Shown here: piece after piece, positions 1-9,805 of the stretch
How the letters are laid out: each line of letters opens with the position of its first letter
Numbering within the stretch: position 1 is the stretch's first letter
Source of the DNA: Hyphomicrobiales bacterium
Lineage (GTDB): Bacteria; Pseudomonadota; Alphaproteobacteria; Rhizobiales; Xanthobacteraceae
Direction of reading: 5' to 3'
Assembly (NCBI GenBank): GCA_003135415.1
Contig: PLBP01000038.1
Span: 80,983-128,803, forward strand
Length of the DNA stretch: 47,821 nt
Position numbers and translations under genes: made by a program
The notes under the pieces: generated by a model
The model's input: the letters and a program-made list of their open reading frames with translations, nothing else
Database searches by the model: none
What the model was told of the DNA's origin: nothing

Positions 1-1382
<1,382 letters not shown>

Positions 1383-1511
1383 AGAACTACCTCTCATTTC
1401 AGCAGGCCGCCCGGGCCTATTCAGCGCCCGGAAGAACAGCCGGGTATCTCACCCGGACCGCCCCGTCGGCCCCCACGTTCGGGGATTGGCTGCAATATCG
1501 CAGCTTCGCGG

Positions 1512-1544
1512 CTTGATATAGGAGAGAGGTCTGAGGCCCGCAAG
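1512..1544 (-). promoter_or_regulatory. RpoH (sigma-32) heat-shock promoter of dnaK
   Basis: On the minus strand CTTG (complement of 1541-1544) is followed after exactly 18 bases by CCTATATCAAG (complement of 1512-1522). This fits the alphaproteobacterial sigma-32 pattern CTTG-N17/18-CYTATNTNNG at every fixed position. It lies about 130 bp upstream of the dnaK ATG, leaving a long leader. Promoter activity is inferred from the match and the gene it precedes. Confidence 0.75.
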
Positions 1545-1576
1545 GCTCGGCCCCCAGCGGGGCGGGGTGGAATTAA

Positions 1577-1723
1577 TTAATTGGAGCCAACCGATCCCTT
1601 TCGGGGCTTCTCGCGGTCGTTTCGTCCCAAAATAATAATCCCCTCTTCGCGGCCGACTTCGCCATAGGCCTTTAATAGTTCGGATAAAACGGGATTCGAG
1701 CGCGTGCGCGCCTCCCAATCCAT
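1577..1723 (-). CDS. Possible small ORF between grpE and dnaK (48 aa, hypothetical)
   Basis: The 373-bp gap between grpE and dnaK (1383-1755) contains a minus-strand frame from ATG 1723 to TAA 1577. It starts MDWEARTRSNPVLSELLKAY and then shows GEVGREEGIIILGRND. The product would be charged and partly helical. Third-position GC is about 60 percent, lower than in neighbouring genes, and no good ribosome-binding site precedes the ATG. The frame stays open further upstream. I do not recognise the sequence. It may be a real small protein co-transcribed with grpE, or chance; the rest of the gap holds the dnaK promoter and leader. Confidence 0.3.
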   Translation of the reverse strand: MDWEARTRSNPVLSELLKAYGEVGREEGIIILGRNDREKPRKGSVGSN

Positions 1724-1755
1724 ATCCAGCAAAATAATCCAAGCCCGGAGAAATA

Positions 1756-2358
1756 TTAGTTGCCGGGATTGCCCCGCGATTCCGACCGCGCCGTCTCCTG
1801 AACGGGGGCCGTCCTCGGACCACCCTTGGAAACGCCGACCATGGCCGGCCGCAGCACGCGGTTACCGACCGCGTAACCCGGCTGAATGACTTGCGCGACC
1901 ATGCCTGCCGGCACGTTCGCGTCGGGCACTTCGAATACGGCCTGGTGGAAGTTGGGGTCGAATTTTTCGCCGTGCGGATCGATCCGGCGAATGCCGTTCT
2001 TGGCCAGCGTCTTTTGCAATTCGCGATCCGTCAGCTCAACACCTTCGAGGAGCGCTTTCAGCGGACCTTCGGCGGAGGAGCGAGCCTCCGCTGCCACCGC
2101 GTCGAGGGTGCGGGTGAGATTGTCGGCGACGGCGAGGATATCGCGGGCAAAACCGGTAATGCCGTAAACGCGCTCGTCGGCGATATCGCGCTCGGCGCGC
2201 TTTCGAACATTTTCCGTCTCAGCGACGGCACGCAGGAACTTGTCGCGCAATTCCGCCACCTGCGCTTCAAGCACCGCAACGGGATTGATTTCGTCCGCCG
2301 CCGGCTCGGCCGCGGCGTTGTTTTCCTGATCTTCCGCGCGTTTTGGTTCGTCGGTCAT
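1756..2358 (-). CDS. grpE: Nucleotide exchange factor GrpE
   Basis: Cytoplasmic co-chaperone that releases ADP from DnaK. The 200-residue product has the family layout: an acidic disordered N terminus (about 1-25), a long coiled-coil helix (about 28-90, including the conserved run AETENVRKRAERD), and a C-terminal beta-domain with the signature HQAVFEVPD and GYAVGNRVLRPAMV. It lies between hrcA (55 bp upstream) and dnaK (373 bp downstream) on the same strand. A second RpoH-like promoter overlaps the end of hrcA, so it may be expressed separately from hrcA under heat stress. ATG start at 2358; TAA stop. Confidence 0.97.
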   Translation of the reverse strand: MTDEPKRAEDQENNAAAEPAADEINPVAVLEAQVAELRDKFLRAVAETENVRKRAERDIADERVYGITGFARDILAVADNLTRTLDAVAAEARSSAEGPLKALLEGVELTDRELQKTLAKNGIRRIDPHGEKFDPNFHQAVFEVPDANVPAGMVAQVIQPGYAVGNRVLRPAMVGVSKGGPRTAPVQETARSESRGNPGN

Positions 2359-2389
2359 AATGATCCCAATGAATCGCTAATCGTCCGGG

Positions 2390-2418
2390 ATATCAGGTCG
2401 TTCCGCCTAAAAATCAAG
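2390..2418 (-). promoter_or_regulatory. Putative RpoH-type promoter of grpE
   Basis: Minus strand: CTTG (complement of 2415-2418), an 18-base spacer, then CTGATAT (complement of 2390-2396). The heptamer differs from the CYTATNT consensus at one position. The element overlaps the hrcA stop codon and lies about 30 bp before the grpE ATG. It has the same spacing as the dnaK promoter. Inference from pattern only. Confidence 0.45.
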
Positions 2419-3505
2419 CGTCACTTTGCAGGCCGAGCACCCGGCTCACGACCTTGGCGGTATAATCCACCATGGGGATGACCCGCGCATAATTGAGCCG
2501 CGTCGGCCCGATCACGCCGAGCACGCCGACAACCCGCCCGGCACCATCGCGATAGGGGGCGACAATGGTCGAGGAGCCGGAGAGCGAAAAGAGCTTGCTC
2601 TCGGAGCCGATGAAGATACGCAGGCCCTCCGCGTCCTCGGCACTACCGAGCAATTCAATCACGCCGCGCTTGGTCTCCAAATCGTCGAACAGAAGCCGCA
2701 CACGCTCGAGATCCTCCATCGCCTTCAAATCCTCGAGGAGTTTCGCGTGGCCGCGAACGATCAGCCGGCGATCCGGCGCTTCCCCGCCCGACCAGCTCGC
2801 TAGACCTTCGGCGACGACTTTCTGGGTGAGCTCGTCAAGCTCGGCGCGTGCGGTCGTAAGCGCCCGCTCGAGCTCGGCCTTGGCCTCGTCCAGCGTTTTT
2901 CCGCGAATGCGGGCGTTGAGAAAATTGGTCGCCTCGACGAGGGAAGACGCGGGCAGATCGGCCGGCAGCGTCAGCAAACGATTTTCGATTTGGCCGTCTT
3001 CGGAGACGAGCACGACGAGGGCGCGGCCGGGCTCGAGCCGGACAAATTCGATTTGCTTCAGCCGTGGATTGTTCTTGGCGGCGGTAACGACGCCGGCGCC
3101 ACGCGAAAGACCCGAGAGCAATTGCGAGGCCTCGGCGAGCACCGCATCGAGGCTGCCGCCGCGGGCGGCCTTCACTTGAGCTTCGATCGATTGACGATCG
3201 CCACCGGAGAGGTCGCCGATTTCCAAAAGGGCGTCGACGAAGAAGCGGAGCCCGAGTTCGGTCGGCAATCTTCCCGCGCTCGTGTGCGGCGCGTAGATCA
3301 GCCCCAGCGCTTCGAGATCGGCCATGACATTGCGCACCGAGGCCGGCGACAGGGTGATCGGAATGAGACGGGAAATATTGCGGGAGCCAACAGGCTCGCC
3401 GGTCGCGAGATACGATTCCACGATCTGGCGAAAAATCTCGCGCGAGCGCTCGTCGAGCTGCGCGAGGCCGACCTGGGGTGAACCGATGGGGGTGTTGATC
3501 GACAA
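2414..3505 (-). CDS. hrcA: Heat-inducible transcription repressor HrcA
   Basis: DNA-binding repressor of the CIRCE regulon (commonly groESL). The N-terminal winged helix contains [28 protein letters not shown] and [14 protein letters not shown]. The central GAF-like region includes [20 protein letters not shown], and the C terminus has [13 protein letters not shown] and [19 protein letters not shown] chose a TTG at 3505 (363 aa) because it is preceded by GAGG at six bases and matches the usual family length. An in-frame ATG at 3595 has a perfect AGGAGG five bases upstream and would add 30 residues of atypical codon use. It is divergent from rph and leads the hrcA-grpE-dnaK group. I found no CIRCE element here. 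Confidence 0.93.
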   Translation of the reverse strand: MSINTPIGSPQVGLAQLDERSREIFRQIVESYLATGEPVGSRNISRLIPITLSPASVRNVMADLEALGLIYAPHTSAGRLPTELGLRFFVDALLEIGDLSGGDRQSIEAQVKAARGGSLDAVLAEASQLLSGLSRGAGVVTAAKNNPRLKQIEFVRLEPGRALVVLVSEDGQIENRLLTLPADLPASSLVEATNFLNARIRGKTLDEAKAELERALTTARAELDELTQKVVAEGLASWSGGEAPDRRLIVRGHAKLLEDLKAMEDLERVRLLFDDLETKRGVIELLGSAEDAEGLRIFIGSESKLFSLSGSSTIVAPYRDGAGRVVGVLGVIGPTRLNYARVIPMVDYTAKVVSRVLGLQSDA

Positions 3506-3632
3506 TTTCTGCCTCGGAAAAGCGGCTATCCGCCAGTGTACGCCGATTATTGCCCCGGCCGAACAGCTCATAAGAGCGGGCTTGTCGGCGTGCATAGGTC
3601 CCTCCTAGAAGGGTCCATCAGACGGAGGATTC

Positions 3633-4346
3633 ATGCGTCCCAGTAAGCGCGCCAGCGACGAGATGCGGCCCGTCAGCTTTGAGCGGGGCCTTGCGCGCCA
3701 CGCGGAAGGCTCGTGCCTCGTCAAGTTCGGCGACACCCATGTGCTCGTCACCGCGACGCTGGAAGAAAGGCTCCCGCCCTGGCTCAAGAACCAGGGCCGC
3801 GGCTGGGTTACCGCAGAATATGGGATGCTGCCGCGGGCGACGCACGAGCGCACACGCCGCGAAGCCTCGGCCGGCCGGCCTTCGGGACGCACGTTAGAGA
3901 TCCAGCGCCTGATCGGCCGCTCGCTCCGCACCGTCACCGATCTGCAGGCGCTCGGCGAGCGGCAAATTACGGTGGATTGCGACGTCCTTCAGGCCGACGG
4001 CGGCACGCGCACGGCCGCGATCACGGGGGCCTGGATCGCGCTTCGCGATTGCATCGAATGGATGAAAAAACGCTCGATGGTGACGAAGAACCCGCTCAAG
4101 GATCACGTTGCCGCCATCTCTTGCGGCATCTTCAAGGGTGAGCCTGTGCTCGACCTCGATTATGCCGAGGATTCGGAAGCCGACACCGACATGAATTTCG
4201 TGATGACCGGAGCGAGCGGCATCGTCGAGATTCAGGGAACGGCCGAAAAGACGCCGTTCTCCGATGCGGAGCTGGCAGCGCTGATCGCGCTCGGGCGCAA
4301 GGGCGTCGCCCGGCTGATCGAGTTGCAGAAGCTCGCGGTCGGCTGA
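3633..4346 (+). CDS. rph: Ribonuclease PH
   Basis: Phosphorolytic 3'-to-5' exoribonuclease that trims tRNA 3' ends. The 237-residue protein has the RNase PH family landmarks: [19 protein letters not shown] at the start, [33 protein letters not shown], the catalytic-domain stretch [19 protein letters not shown], and [24 protein letters not shown] lies four bases before the ATG. Its stop codon overlaps the rdgB start by one base (TGATG), so the two are translationally coupled. It is divergent from hrcA across a gap that depends on which hrcA start is used. Length equals the family norm of about 238. Confidence 0.97.
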   Translation: MRPSKRASDEMRPVSFERGLARHAEGSCLVKFGDTHVLVTATLEERLPPWLKNQGRGWVTAEYGMLPRATHERTRREASAGRPSGRTLEIQRLIGRSLRTVTDLQALGERQITVDCDVLQADGGTRTAAITGAWIALRDCIEWMKKRSMVTKNPLKDHVAAISCGIFKGEPVLDLDYAEDSEADTDMNFVMTGASGIVEIQGTAEKTPFSDAELAALIALGRKGVARLIELQKLAVG

Positions 4347-4975
4347 TGGGGCGCAAGCTCACAGGCAAGGTCGTGATCGCGACCCATAATCCCGGTAAGC
4401 TGAAAGAGATGCGCGAATTGCTCAGGCCGCACGGGATCGAAACGATTTCCGCGGGCGATCTCGGATTGGACGAGCCGATCGAGACCGGCACGAGCTTCGC
4501 GGAGAACGCGAAGCTCAAAGCCGCGGCGGCGGCAAATGCCTCGCACCTGCCCGCACTCGCCGACGATTCGGGGCTCACGGTCGAAGCGCTCGGCGGCGAG
4601 CCTGGAATCTATTCGGCGCGCTGGGCCGGCGAAAAAAAGGACTTCGCGCATGCGATGAAGACGGTCGAGGAGAAACTGAAGTTAAAAAAGGCCACGACGC
4701 CTGAGCGGCGGCGCGGCGCTTTCATCGCCGCCTTGTGCCTCGCCTGGCCTGACGGTGAGATCGCGACATTCGAGGGCCGGGTCGATGGCAGAATCGTGTG
4801 GCCGCCGCGCGGCGATCAAGGTTTCGGCTACGATCCGATCTTTCTCGCCGATGGGTTCAACCGCACCTTCGGCGAGATGAGCGCGGAAGAGAAACACGGC
4901 CTGCCGCCGCGCGGGGAAGGCCTGTCGCATCGCGCGCGCGCGTTTCTGAAACTCGCGGAGAGCTGCCTTGACTGA
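4346..4975 (+). CDS. rdgB: dITP/XTP pyrophosphatase (RdgB/HAM1)
   Basis: House-cleaning enzyme that hydrolyses deaminated purine triphosphates (ITP, dITP, XTP) to monophosphates, keeping them out of nucleic acids. The 209-residue product has the family motif [10 protein letters not shown] near the N terminus, [14 protein letters not shown] (acidic metal-binding residues), GIYSARWAG, and the substrate loop FGYDPIF followed by [17 protein letters not shown] and SHRARA. It begins one base before the rph stop ends and runs seven bases into the TTG-initiated hemW frame. This indicates an rph-rdgB-hemW operon, an arrangement common in Hyphomicrobiales. Confidence 0.96.
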   Translation: MGRKLTGKVVIATHNPGKLKEMRELLRPHGIETISAGDLGLDEPIETGTSFAENAKLKAAAAANASHLPALADDSGLTVEALGGEPGIYSARWAGEKKDFAHAMKTVEEKLKLKKATTPERRRGAFIAALCLAWPDGEIATFEGRVDGRIVWPPRGDQGFGYDPIFLADGFNRTFGEMSAEEKHGLPPRGEGLSHRARAFLKLAESCLD

Positions 4976-6158
4976 CGCGGCTGTTCTTGCCCGCGAAACG
5001 ACCGGCGCCCGCGAGCATGACGCCGGTTTCGCCATCTATGTGCACTGGCCGTTTTGCCTGTCGAAATGTCCTTACTGCGATTTCAACAGCCACGTGCGGC
5101 ACGAGAAGCCCGATGAAGCGCGGTTCGCGCGCGCCATTGCCGCCGAGCTTGCGGAAGCGGCGGCACGGACGGGCCGGCGTTCCGTCGACAGTATATTTTT
5201 CGGCGGCGGCACGCCTTCCTTGATGCAGCCAGCGACGGTCGCGGCGATCCTCGACCAGATCGCCTGGCATTGGCCGCTCGCACCCGACATCGAGATCACG
5301 CTGGAGGCGAACCCCACCAGTGTCGAAGCCGATCGCTTTCGCGGCTATCGAACGGCGGGGGTCAATCGCGTATCGCTCGGCGTGCAATCGCTGGAAAACG
5401 ATTCGCTGAAATTTCTCGGCCGGCTGCATAGCGCGGAAGAAGCGCTTAGCGCGGTCGCCATTGCGCGGGCGCATTTCCCGCGCGTTTCGTTCGATCTGAT
5501 TTATGCGCGGCCCGGACAGACCCCTTCGGCGTGGAAAGCGGAATTGACACGCGCGCTCACTGAAGAGAGCGAGCACCTTTCGCTCTATCAATTGACGATC
5601 GAGGAGGAGACGCCCTTCGCCGCACTCCACCGTAATGGGCGGCTGAAAACGCCTGACGAAGAAGAAGGGCGCGCACTTTGGGACGCAACCCAGGAAACGT
5701 GCGAGGCGCATGGATTACCCGCTTACGAAATCTCCAACCATGCGAGGCCCGGCGCCGAATGCCGCCACAATCTCGTCTATTGGCGCTACGGAGATTATGT
5801 CGGCGTCGGACCGGGCGCGCATGGCCGGATCGGCGACGGAAAAACCCGCTACGCCACGATGACCGAGCTGCATCCGGAAAAATGGCTCGCGCTCGTCGAA
5901 GCGAACGGACACGGGCGCATTGTCGACGATCCGCTCCGGCAGAGCGAACAGGCGGATGAATTGCTGCTCATGGGCCTGCGGCTCCGCGAAGGCATTGATC
6001 TCGCGCGTTATGCTTCGCTCGCGGGCCGCGATCTCGATCCCGCCCGTATCGCCTCGCTCGCGGCGGAAGGCTTGGTCGAGGTTGGTGACGGCCGGCTGCG
6101 CGTCACCGCCAGCGGCTTCGCCGTGCTCGACGCCATCGTCGCCGACCTCGCGGTGTGA
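4968..6158 (+). CDS. hemW: Radical SAM haem chaperone HemW (formerly HemN-like)
   Basis: Radical SAM protein thought to insert haem into respiratory enzymes; older databases call it oxygen-independent coproporphyrinogen oxidase. The cluster-binding motif CLSKCPYC gives Cys30, Cys34 and Cys37, followed by the SAM-binding [10 protein letters not shown]. The true HemN has an extra N-terminal Cys region that is absent here. Further family blocks are [54 protein letters not shown] and GVGPGAHGR, with a C-terminal HemN-type domain. The start is TTG at 4968, overlapping the rdgB end; no ATG precedes the SAM motif closely enough. Length 396 aa is typical. It converges with the LppC gene 7 bp away. 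Confidence 0.93.
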   Translation: MTDAAVLARETTGAREHDAGFAIYVHWPFCLSKCPYCDFNSHVRHEKPDEARFARAIAAELAEAAARTGRRSVDSIFFGGGTPSLMQPATVAAILDQIAWHWPLAPDIEITLEANPTSVEADRFRGYRTAGVNRVSLGVQSLENDSLKFLGRLHSAEEALSAVAIARAHFPRVSFDLIYARPGQTPSAWKAELTRALTEESEHLSLYQLTIEEETPFAALHRNGRLKTPDEEEGRALWDATQETCEAHGLPAYEISNHARPGAECRHNLVYWRYGDYVGVGPGAHGRIGDGKTRYATMTELHPEKWLALVEANGHGRIVDDPLRQSEQADELLLMGLRLREGIDLARYASLAGRDLDPARIASLAAEGLVEVGDGRLRVTASGFAVLDAIVADLAV

Positions 6159-6165
6159 CGCGCTC

Positions 6166-7410
6166 TTAAAGTGCGGCGTTGGAAAATACGCGCGGGGCCG
6201 GGCTGATCACGCGCGTGCCGCCACCGCGCATTTCCATCACCGCGAGGCTCCGCTCGCAGGTGCCGTCGGGGCGAAAGCGAAAGACGCCGTCAATTCCCGA
6301 GAAGCCGGATGGATTGGTGAGCGCCGCCTCGCTAAACCGAGCGACGCCTTGCGTTTTGACGAGCGCGGCGAGAAGCGACACGGCATCGTAAGCAAGGCTT
6401 GCCGTGCGCGTGGGCTCTTGTCCGAAACGAGATTTATATCGCTCGGCGAAGGAACGATAGCCGGCGGAATCGGGCGCTGCGAACCAGGCGCCGGTGAGGG
6501 CGGGATCGGCGAAGAGCTTGGGATCGTCTCCCCATCCCGTTCCGATGAACTGAATACGAGGCTGCGACACGCCGTTCCGCGCGAGCGCCTGCACGAGCGG
6601 CGTGGTCATATCGGCGGCATCCGCGATGAAGACCGCATCGGCCTGCTTGGCGGCGGCGGTGGCGCGCCGGACCGGCTCCGCGAGCTTCGACTGCTCGCTC
6701 GGATAGTGCTCGATGCTGACGATGCGCGAGCCGATTTGAGAAACGGCCTGTTGCAGCTGTCCTTCGACGACGGCGCCATACGCATTATCGGGGAGAAGTG
6801 CCACTAGGGACTTTTTGCCGTTCGCCGCGGCGTAGCGAACGATGCGATCGACGTCGGACTCGGGAAGAAAGCTCAGGAGGTAGACGCCTTGCGCCGCCAC
6901 ATTCGTATCGGTCGAAAAAGCGATCATCGGAATATTGCGGCTCTTTGTGACTTGCCCGGCGGCCGCAACCGAGCCGCTGAATAAAGGTCCGAGCACGATC
7001 TCAGCGCCTTCCTGAAGGGCCGCGCGCGCAGCCGTTTGCGCGCCTTGCGGCGTGCCGCCGTCGTCTTTGACGATGAGTTGAATGTTGGGATTGGAGAATT
7101 CGGCAAGCGCGAGCTCGGCGGCATTTTTCATCGACTGCGCCGCGGCGCCGGCATTGCCGCCCGCGCTCAACGGCAAAATCAGCGCAACCCGCGCGGCGCC
7201 TGCTCCGGATTCGGGTCCTAATGGCTGTTCAGAGCCCGGTGGGACCGCCGCGATGGGGCCTCTCGGCGCCGTTTCGATCGGGCCGCCGATCGGGCCAAGT
7301 GCCGTAGAGCAACCGGCGAGCGCAAGGCCGACGCAGGAAATGAAGGCGCGGATAGCGGGTAACCGGCGGCTCGGCTTTCCCTGGTTCGCTGCGACGATCA
7401 TGCCCGTCAT
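6166..7410 (-). CDS. Penicillin-binding protein activator LppC-like lipoprotein
   Basis: Periplasmic type-1 binding-protein fold of the LppC/LpoA family, which in enterobacteria activates PBP1A; the role in alphaproteobacteria is inferred. From ATG 7410 the 414-residue product has a lipoprotein signal ending in ALAGC with the lipidated Cys at residue 34. A Pro/Gly linker follows, then a Peripla_BP_6-type domain beginning ARVALILPLSAGG and containing IVLGPLFSGSVAAAGQV, IPMIAFSTD and FIGTGWGDDPKLF. A longer frame reaches 7497, but the lipobox position and AAGG before 7410 favour the shorter one. It is divergent from rsmI, whose product lies next to LppC genes in many proteobacteria. Confidence 0.88.
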   Translation of the reverse strand: MTGMIVAANQGKPSRRLPAIRAFISCVGLALAGCSTALGPIGGPIETAPRGPIAAVPPGSEQPLGPESGAGAARVALILPLSAGGNAGAAAQSMKNAAELALAEFSNPNIQLIVKDDGGTPQGAQTAARAALQEGAEIVLGPLFSGSVAAAGQVTKSRNIPMIAFSTDTNVAAQGVYLLSFLPESDVDRIVRYAAANGKKSLVALLPDNAYGAVVEGQLQQAVSQIGSRIVSIEHYPSEQSKLAEPVRRATAAAKQADAVFIADAADMTTPLVQALARNGVSQPRIQFIGTGWGDDPKLFADPALTGAWFAAPDSAGYRSFAERYKSRFGQEPTRTASLAYDAVSLLAALVKTQGVARFSEAALTNPSGFSGIDGVFRFRPDGTCERSLAVMEMRGGGTRVISPAPRVFSNAAL

Positions 7411-7553
7411 TGCCCTTGAGGCCGTCACCAATCGCCCGCTTCTATCGTTGCCGGAGGTGCAAGAGAGTAAAGAATGACGGGCCAAATGCCGGACCATGAG
7501 ACGGGCGCTGTGCGGATGCCCCGGAGCCCGCTAACATTCGCATCTAGCCCGCC

Positions 7554-8468
7554 ATGCCCACCGACCAGAAGCCGCCCAGACAAAGTCCACGCGTCCGCGT
7601 GCCGCTCGCGATTGATCCCGTCGAGCTTGCTCCAGGACTTCATGTGGTCGCAACACCCATCGGCCATCTTGGCGATATCACCTTGCGTGCGCTCGCAACA
7701 ATTGCCGCCGCTGACCTTGTGCTGTGCGAGGATACGCGCGTCACTCGTAAGCTTCTCGACCGTTATGGGCTCGCCCCACCTCTGCTGGCCTATCACGACC
7801 ATAATGCGGCGGAGGTCCGGCCGCGGATATTGCAACGCCTCGCGCAAGGGGCCGCGGTCGCGCTGGTTTCCGACGCCGGAACGCCCCTTATCTCGGATCC
7901 GGGTTACAAACTCGTTGCCGCCGCGATCGAGGCGGGCCACCGCGTTTATCCGATCCCCGGCGCCTCGGCGTTGCTCGCGGCGCTGGTCGTGGCCGGACTG
8001 CCTACCGACCGATTTTATTTCGAGGGATTTCTGCCGCCGAAAGCGGGGCAAAGGCGCAACCGCATCGCCGAACTCGTGGAAATACCGGCGACGCTCGTGC
8101 TTTACGAAACGGGTCCGCGCCTTGCCGAAAGCCTCGCCGACCTTGCGAACGGCCTCGGCGCGCGTTCGGCCGCCATGTGCCGGGAACTCACCAAGGCATT
8201 CGAGGAAGTTCGCCGTGGGCCGCTTGAAGAACTCGCCGCGCATTTCGCCAAAGCCGGCGCACCCAAGGGCGAGATCGTGCTCGTGATCGCGCCGCCGGAC
8301 GATCGCGCGCCCACCGTTTCATCCGAAGAGCTCGATACGCGGCTGAAACGGGCGCTCGCGCGCGGCTCGCTCAAGGATGCCGTCGCCGAGGTGACCGGTG
8401 AAACCGGTTTGAAGCGGCGCGAGGTCTATGCGCGCGCGCTGGCGCTCGCGAAAGGCAGCAAACGATGA
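7554..8468 (+). CDS. rsmI: 16S rRNA (cytidine1402-2'-O)-methyltransferase RsmI
   Basis: SAM-dependent tetrapyrrole-methylase-fold enzyme that 2'-O-methylates C1402 in the ribosomal P site. The 304-residue protein shows the family blocks GLHVVATPIGHLGDITLRAL, DLVLCEDTRVTRKLLDRYG, LVSDAGTPLISDPGYKLV, YPIPGASALLAAL, FYFEGFLPPK, LVLYETGPRLAESLADL and RELTKAFEEVRRG. A small C-terminal helical domain (about 260-304) is also present. The ribosome-binding site before ATG 7554 is weak. The stop overlaps the next gene (ATGA), so rsmI and yraN are coupled. The rsmI-yraN-gshB order is conserved in rhizobia. Confidence 0.96.
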   Translation: MPTDQKPPRQSPRVRVPLAIDPVELAPGLHVVATPIGHLGDITLRALATIAAADLVLCEDTRVTRKLLDRYGLAPPLLAYHDHNAAEVRPRILQRLAQGAAVALVSDAGTPLISDPGYKLVAAAIEAGHRVYPIPGASALLAALVVAGLPTDRFYFEGFLPPKAGQRRNRIAELVEIPATLVLYETGPRLAESLADLANGLGARSAAMCRELTKAFEEVRRGPLEELAAHFAKAGAPKGEIVLVIAPPDDRAPTVSSEELDTRLKRALARGSLKDAVAEVTGETGLKRREVYARALALAKGSKR

Positions 8469-8845
8469 GCGGGCTTGCGAAGAATGCCAAGCGCATGGCG
8501 GCTTTTCGCCTCGGTGTTTCGGCGGAAACCCGCGCGATGATCTTTCTTGGTGCGAAGGGATACCGGGCGATTGCCCGCCGCTGGAAGAGCCCGGTCGGCG
8601 AGATCGATCTCGTGGTCAAGCGCGGCCGGTTGATCGTCTTCGTCGAGGTCAAGGCGCGCAAAGCCCTCGATCAGGCGGCTGAATCGGTGCTCCCGCGTCA
8701 GCGCCGCCGCATTGTGGCCGCAGCGGAAGCCTGGCTTGCGGCCCACCCCGAACATGCGGGATACGACATGCACTTCGACGCCATCCTGGTCACGCCCGGG
8801 CGGATGCCGCAGCATATCGTTTCGGCCTTCGAAGCCGATTGTTGA
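8465..8845 (+). CDS. yraN: UPF0102 family YraN, putative endonuclease fold
   Basis: Small protein of the YraN/UPF0102 family, which has a restriction-endonuclease-like fold and no settled function. The 126-residue product contains the PD-(D/E)xK-type core GEIDLVVKRGRLIVFVEVKA, with Glu, Asp and the ExK lysine in register. A basic helix KGYRAIARRWK precedes it and VLPRQRRRIVAAAEAWLA follows. ATG 8465 overlaps the rsmI stop by four bases. The gshB Shine-Dalgarno (GAGGAG) overlaps its own stop. Co-transcription with rsmI and gshB is inferred from spacing. Confidence 0.92.
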   Translation: MSGLAKNAKRMAAFRLGVSAETRAMIFLGAKGYRAIARRWKSPVGEIDLVVKRGRLIVFVEVKARKALDQAAESVLPRQRRRIVAAAEAWLAAHPEHAGYDMHFDAILVTPGRMPQHIVSAFEADC

Positions 8846-8854
8846 GGAGCATCG

Positions 8855-9805
8855 ATGTCGCTGCGCATTGCCGTTCAGATGGACCCGATCGAGCGCATCC
8901 GGGTCGCGGGCGACTCGACCTTCGCGCTGCTTCTAGAAGGCGAGCGGCGCGGCCACGCGATCTCGTATTACACGCCCGAGCGGCTCGCGATGATCGACGG
9001 GAAGGTGTTCGCGACGGTGCAGGCGTTGAAGGTGCGCGACCAGGAGCGGGACCATTTCACGCTCGGGGAAGGAAAGCGCGTTGAGCTCTCCTCGTTCGAT
9101 GTCGTGCTGATGCGCCAGGACCCGCCCTTCGACCTCGCCTACATCACCGCGACACATCTCTTGGAGCGGGTGCAGCCGAAGACGCTCGTGGTCAACGACC
9201 CCGCCGAAGTGCGCAACGCCCCGGAAAAAATGTTCGTCAATGAGTTCGCCGACCTGATGCCGCCGACGCTGATCACGCGCGATCTCGCGGAAATCAAGGG
9301 TTTTCGCGCAGAGCACGGCGATGTCGTGATGAAGCCGCTCTACGGCAATGGCGGGGAAGCTGTGTTCCGGGTGACGCGGAACGACATCAATTTCGGCTCG
9401 CTCTACGAGCTTTTCGCCAAGACCTTCCGCGAGCCATGGGTGACGCAGAAATACCTCGCCGCCGTGAAGGAAGGCGACAAGCGCATCATTCTCGTCGACG
9501 GCGAATTCGCCGGCGCCGTCAACCGCGTGCCGGCTGCCGACGATTTGCGCTCGAACATGGTGCGCGGCGGCATCGCCAAGGCAACCGAGTTGACGGCACG
9601 CGAGCGCGCGATTTGCGAGCGGCTTGCGCCCGAGCTGAAAAAACGCAAGCTTCTATTCGCCGGCATCGACGTGATCGGCGATCTCTTGACCGAAATCAAC
9701 GTCACCTCGCCTACCGGCATTCGCGCGGTGAAAAAGCTCGGCGGCCCGGACATCGCAGCGTTGATCTGGGACGCGATCGAGCGAAAGCGACAGACGCGCG
9801 CGTGA
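8855..9805 (+). CDS. gshB: Glutathione synthetase
   Basis: ATP-grasp ligase joining gamma-glutamylcysteine and glycine to make glutathione in the cytoplasm. The 316-residue protein matches the family length and shows VAVQMDP-type N-terminal strand ([10 protein letters not shown]), [40 protein letters not shown], the ATP-binding loop [17 protein letters not shown], and the C-terminal [20 protein letters not shown] with the metal-binding Glu/Asn. GAGGAG lies five bases before ATG 8855. The stop overlaps the GTG start of the next gene by four bases (GTGA), linking an unrelated-looking secreted protein to glutathione synthesis. Confidence 0.97.
   Translation: MSLRIAVQMDPIERIRVAGDSTFALLLEGERRGHAISYYTPERLAMIDGKVFATVQALKVRDQERDHFTLGEGKRVELSSFDVVLMRQDPPFDLAYITATHLLERVQPKTLVVNDPAEVRNAPEKMFVNEFADLMPPTLITRDLAEIKGFRAEHGDVVMKPLYGNGGEAVFRVTRNDINFGSLYELFAKTFREPWVTQKYLAAVKEGDKRIILVDGEFAGAVNRVPAADDLRSNMVRGGIAKATELTARERAICERLAPELKKRKLLFAGIDVIGDLLTEINVTSPTGIRAVKKLGGPDIAALIWDAIERKRQTRA

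Noticed and set aside
3506-3632. CIRCE element (TTAGCACTC-N9-GAGTGCTAA) near hrcA
   Set aside because: Searched by eye on both sides of hrcA and before grpE and dnaK; no match.
5920-6807. 295-codon plus-strand frame bridging the end of hemW and the LppC gene
   Set aside because: It covers recognisable hemW and LppC coding sequence in other frames and has no family motif or ribosome-binding site.
9436-9801. Long N-terminal extension of the amidase-fold gene
   Set aside because: This part is an out-of-frame reading of gshB, with a highly Arg-rich translation. The GTG at 9802 directly precedes an export signal.
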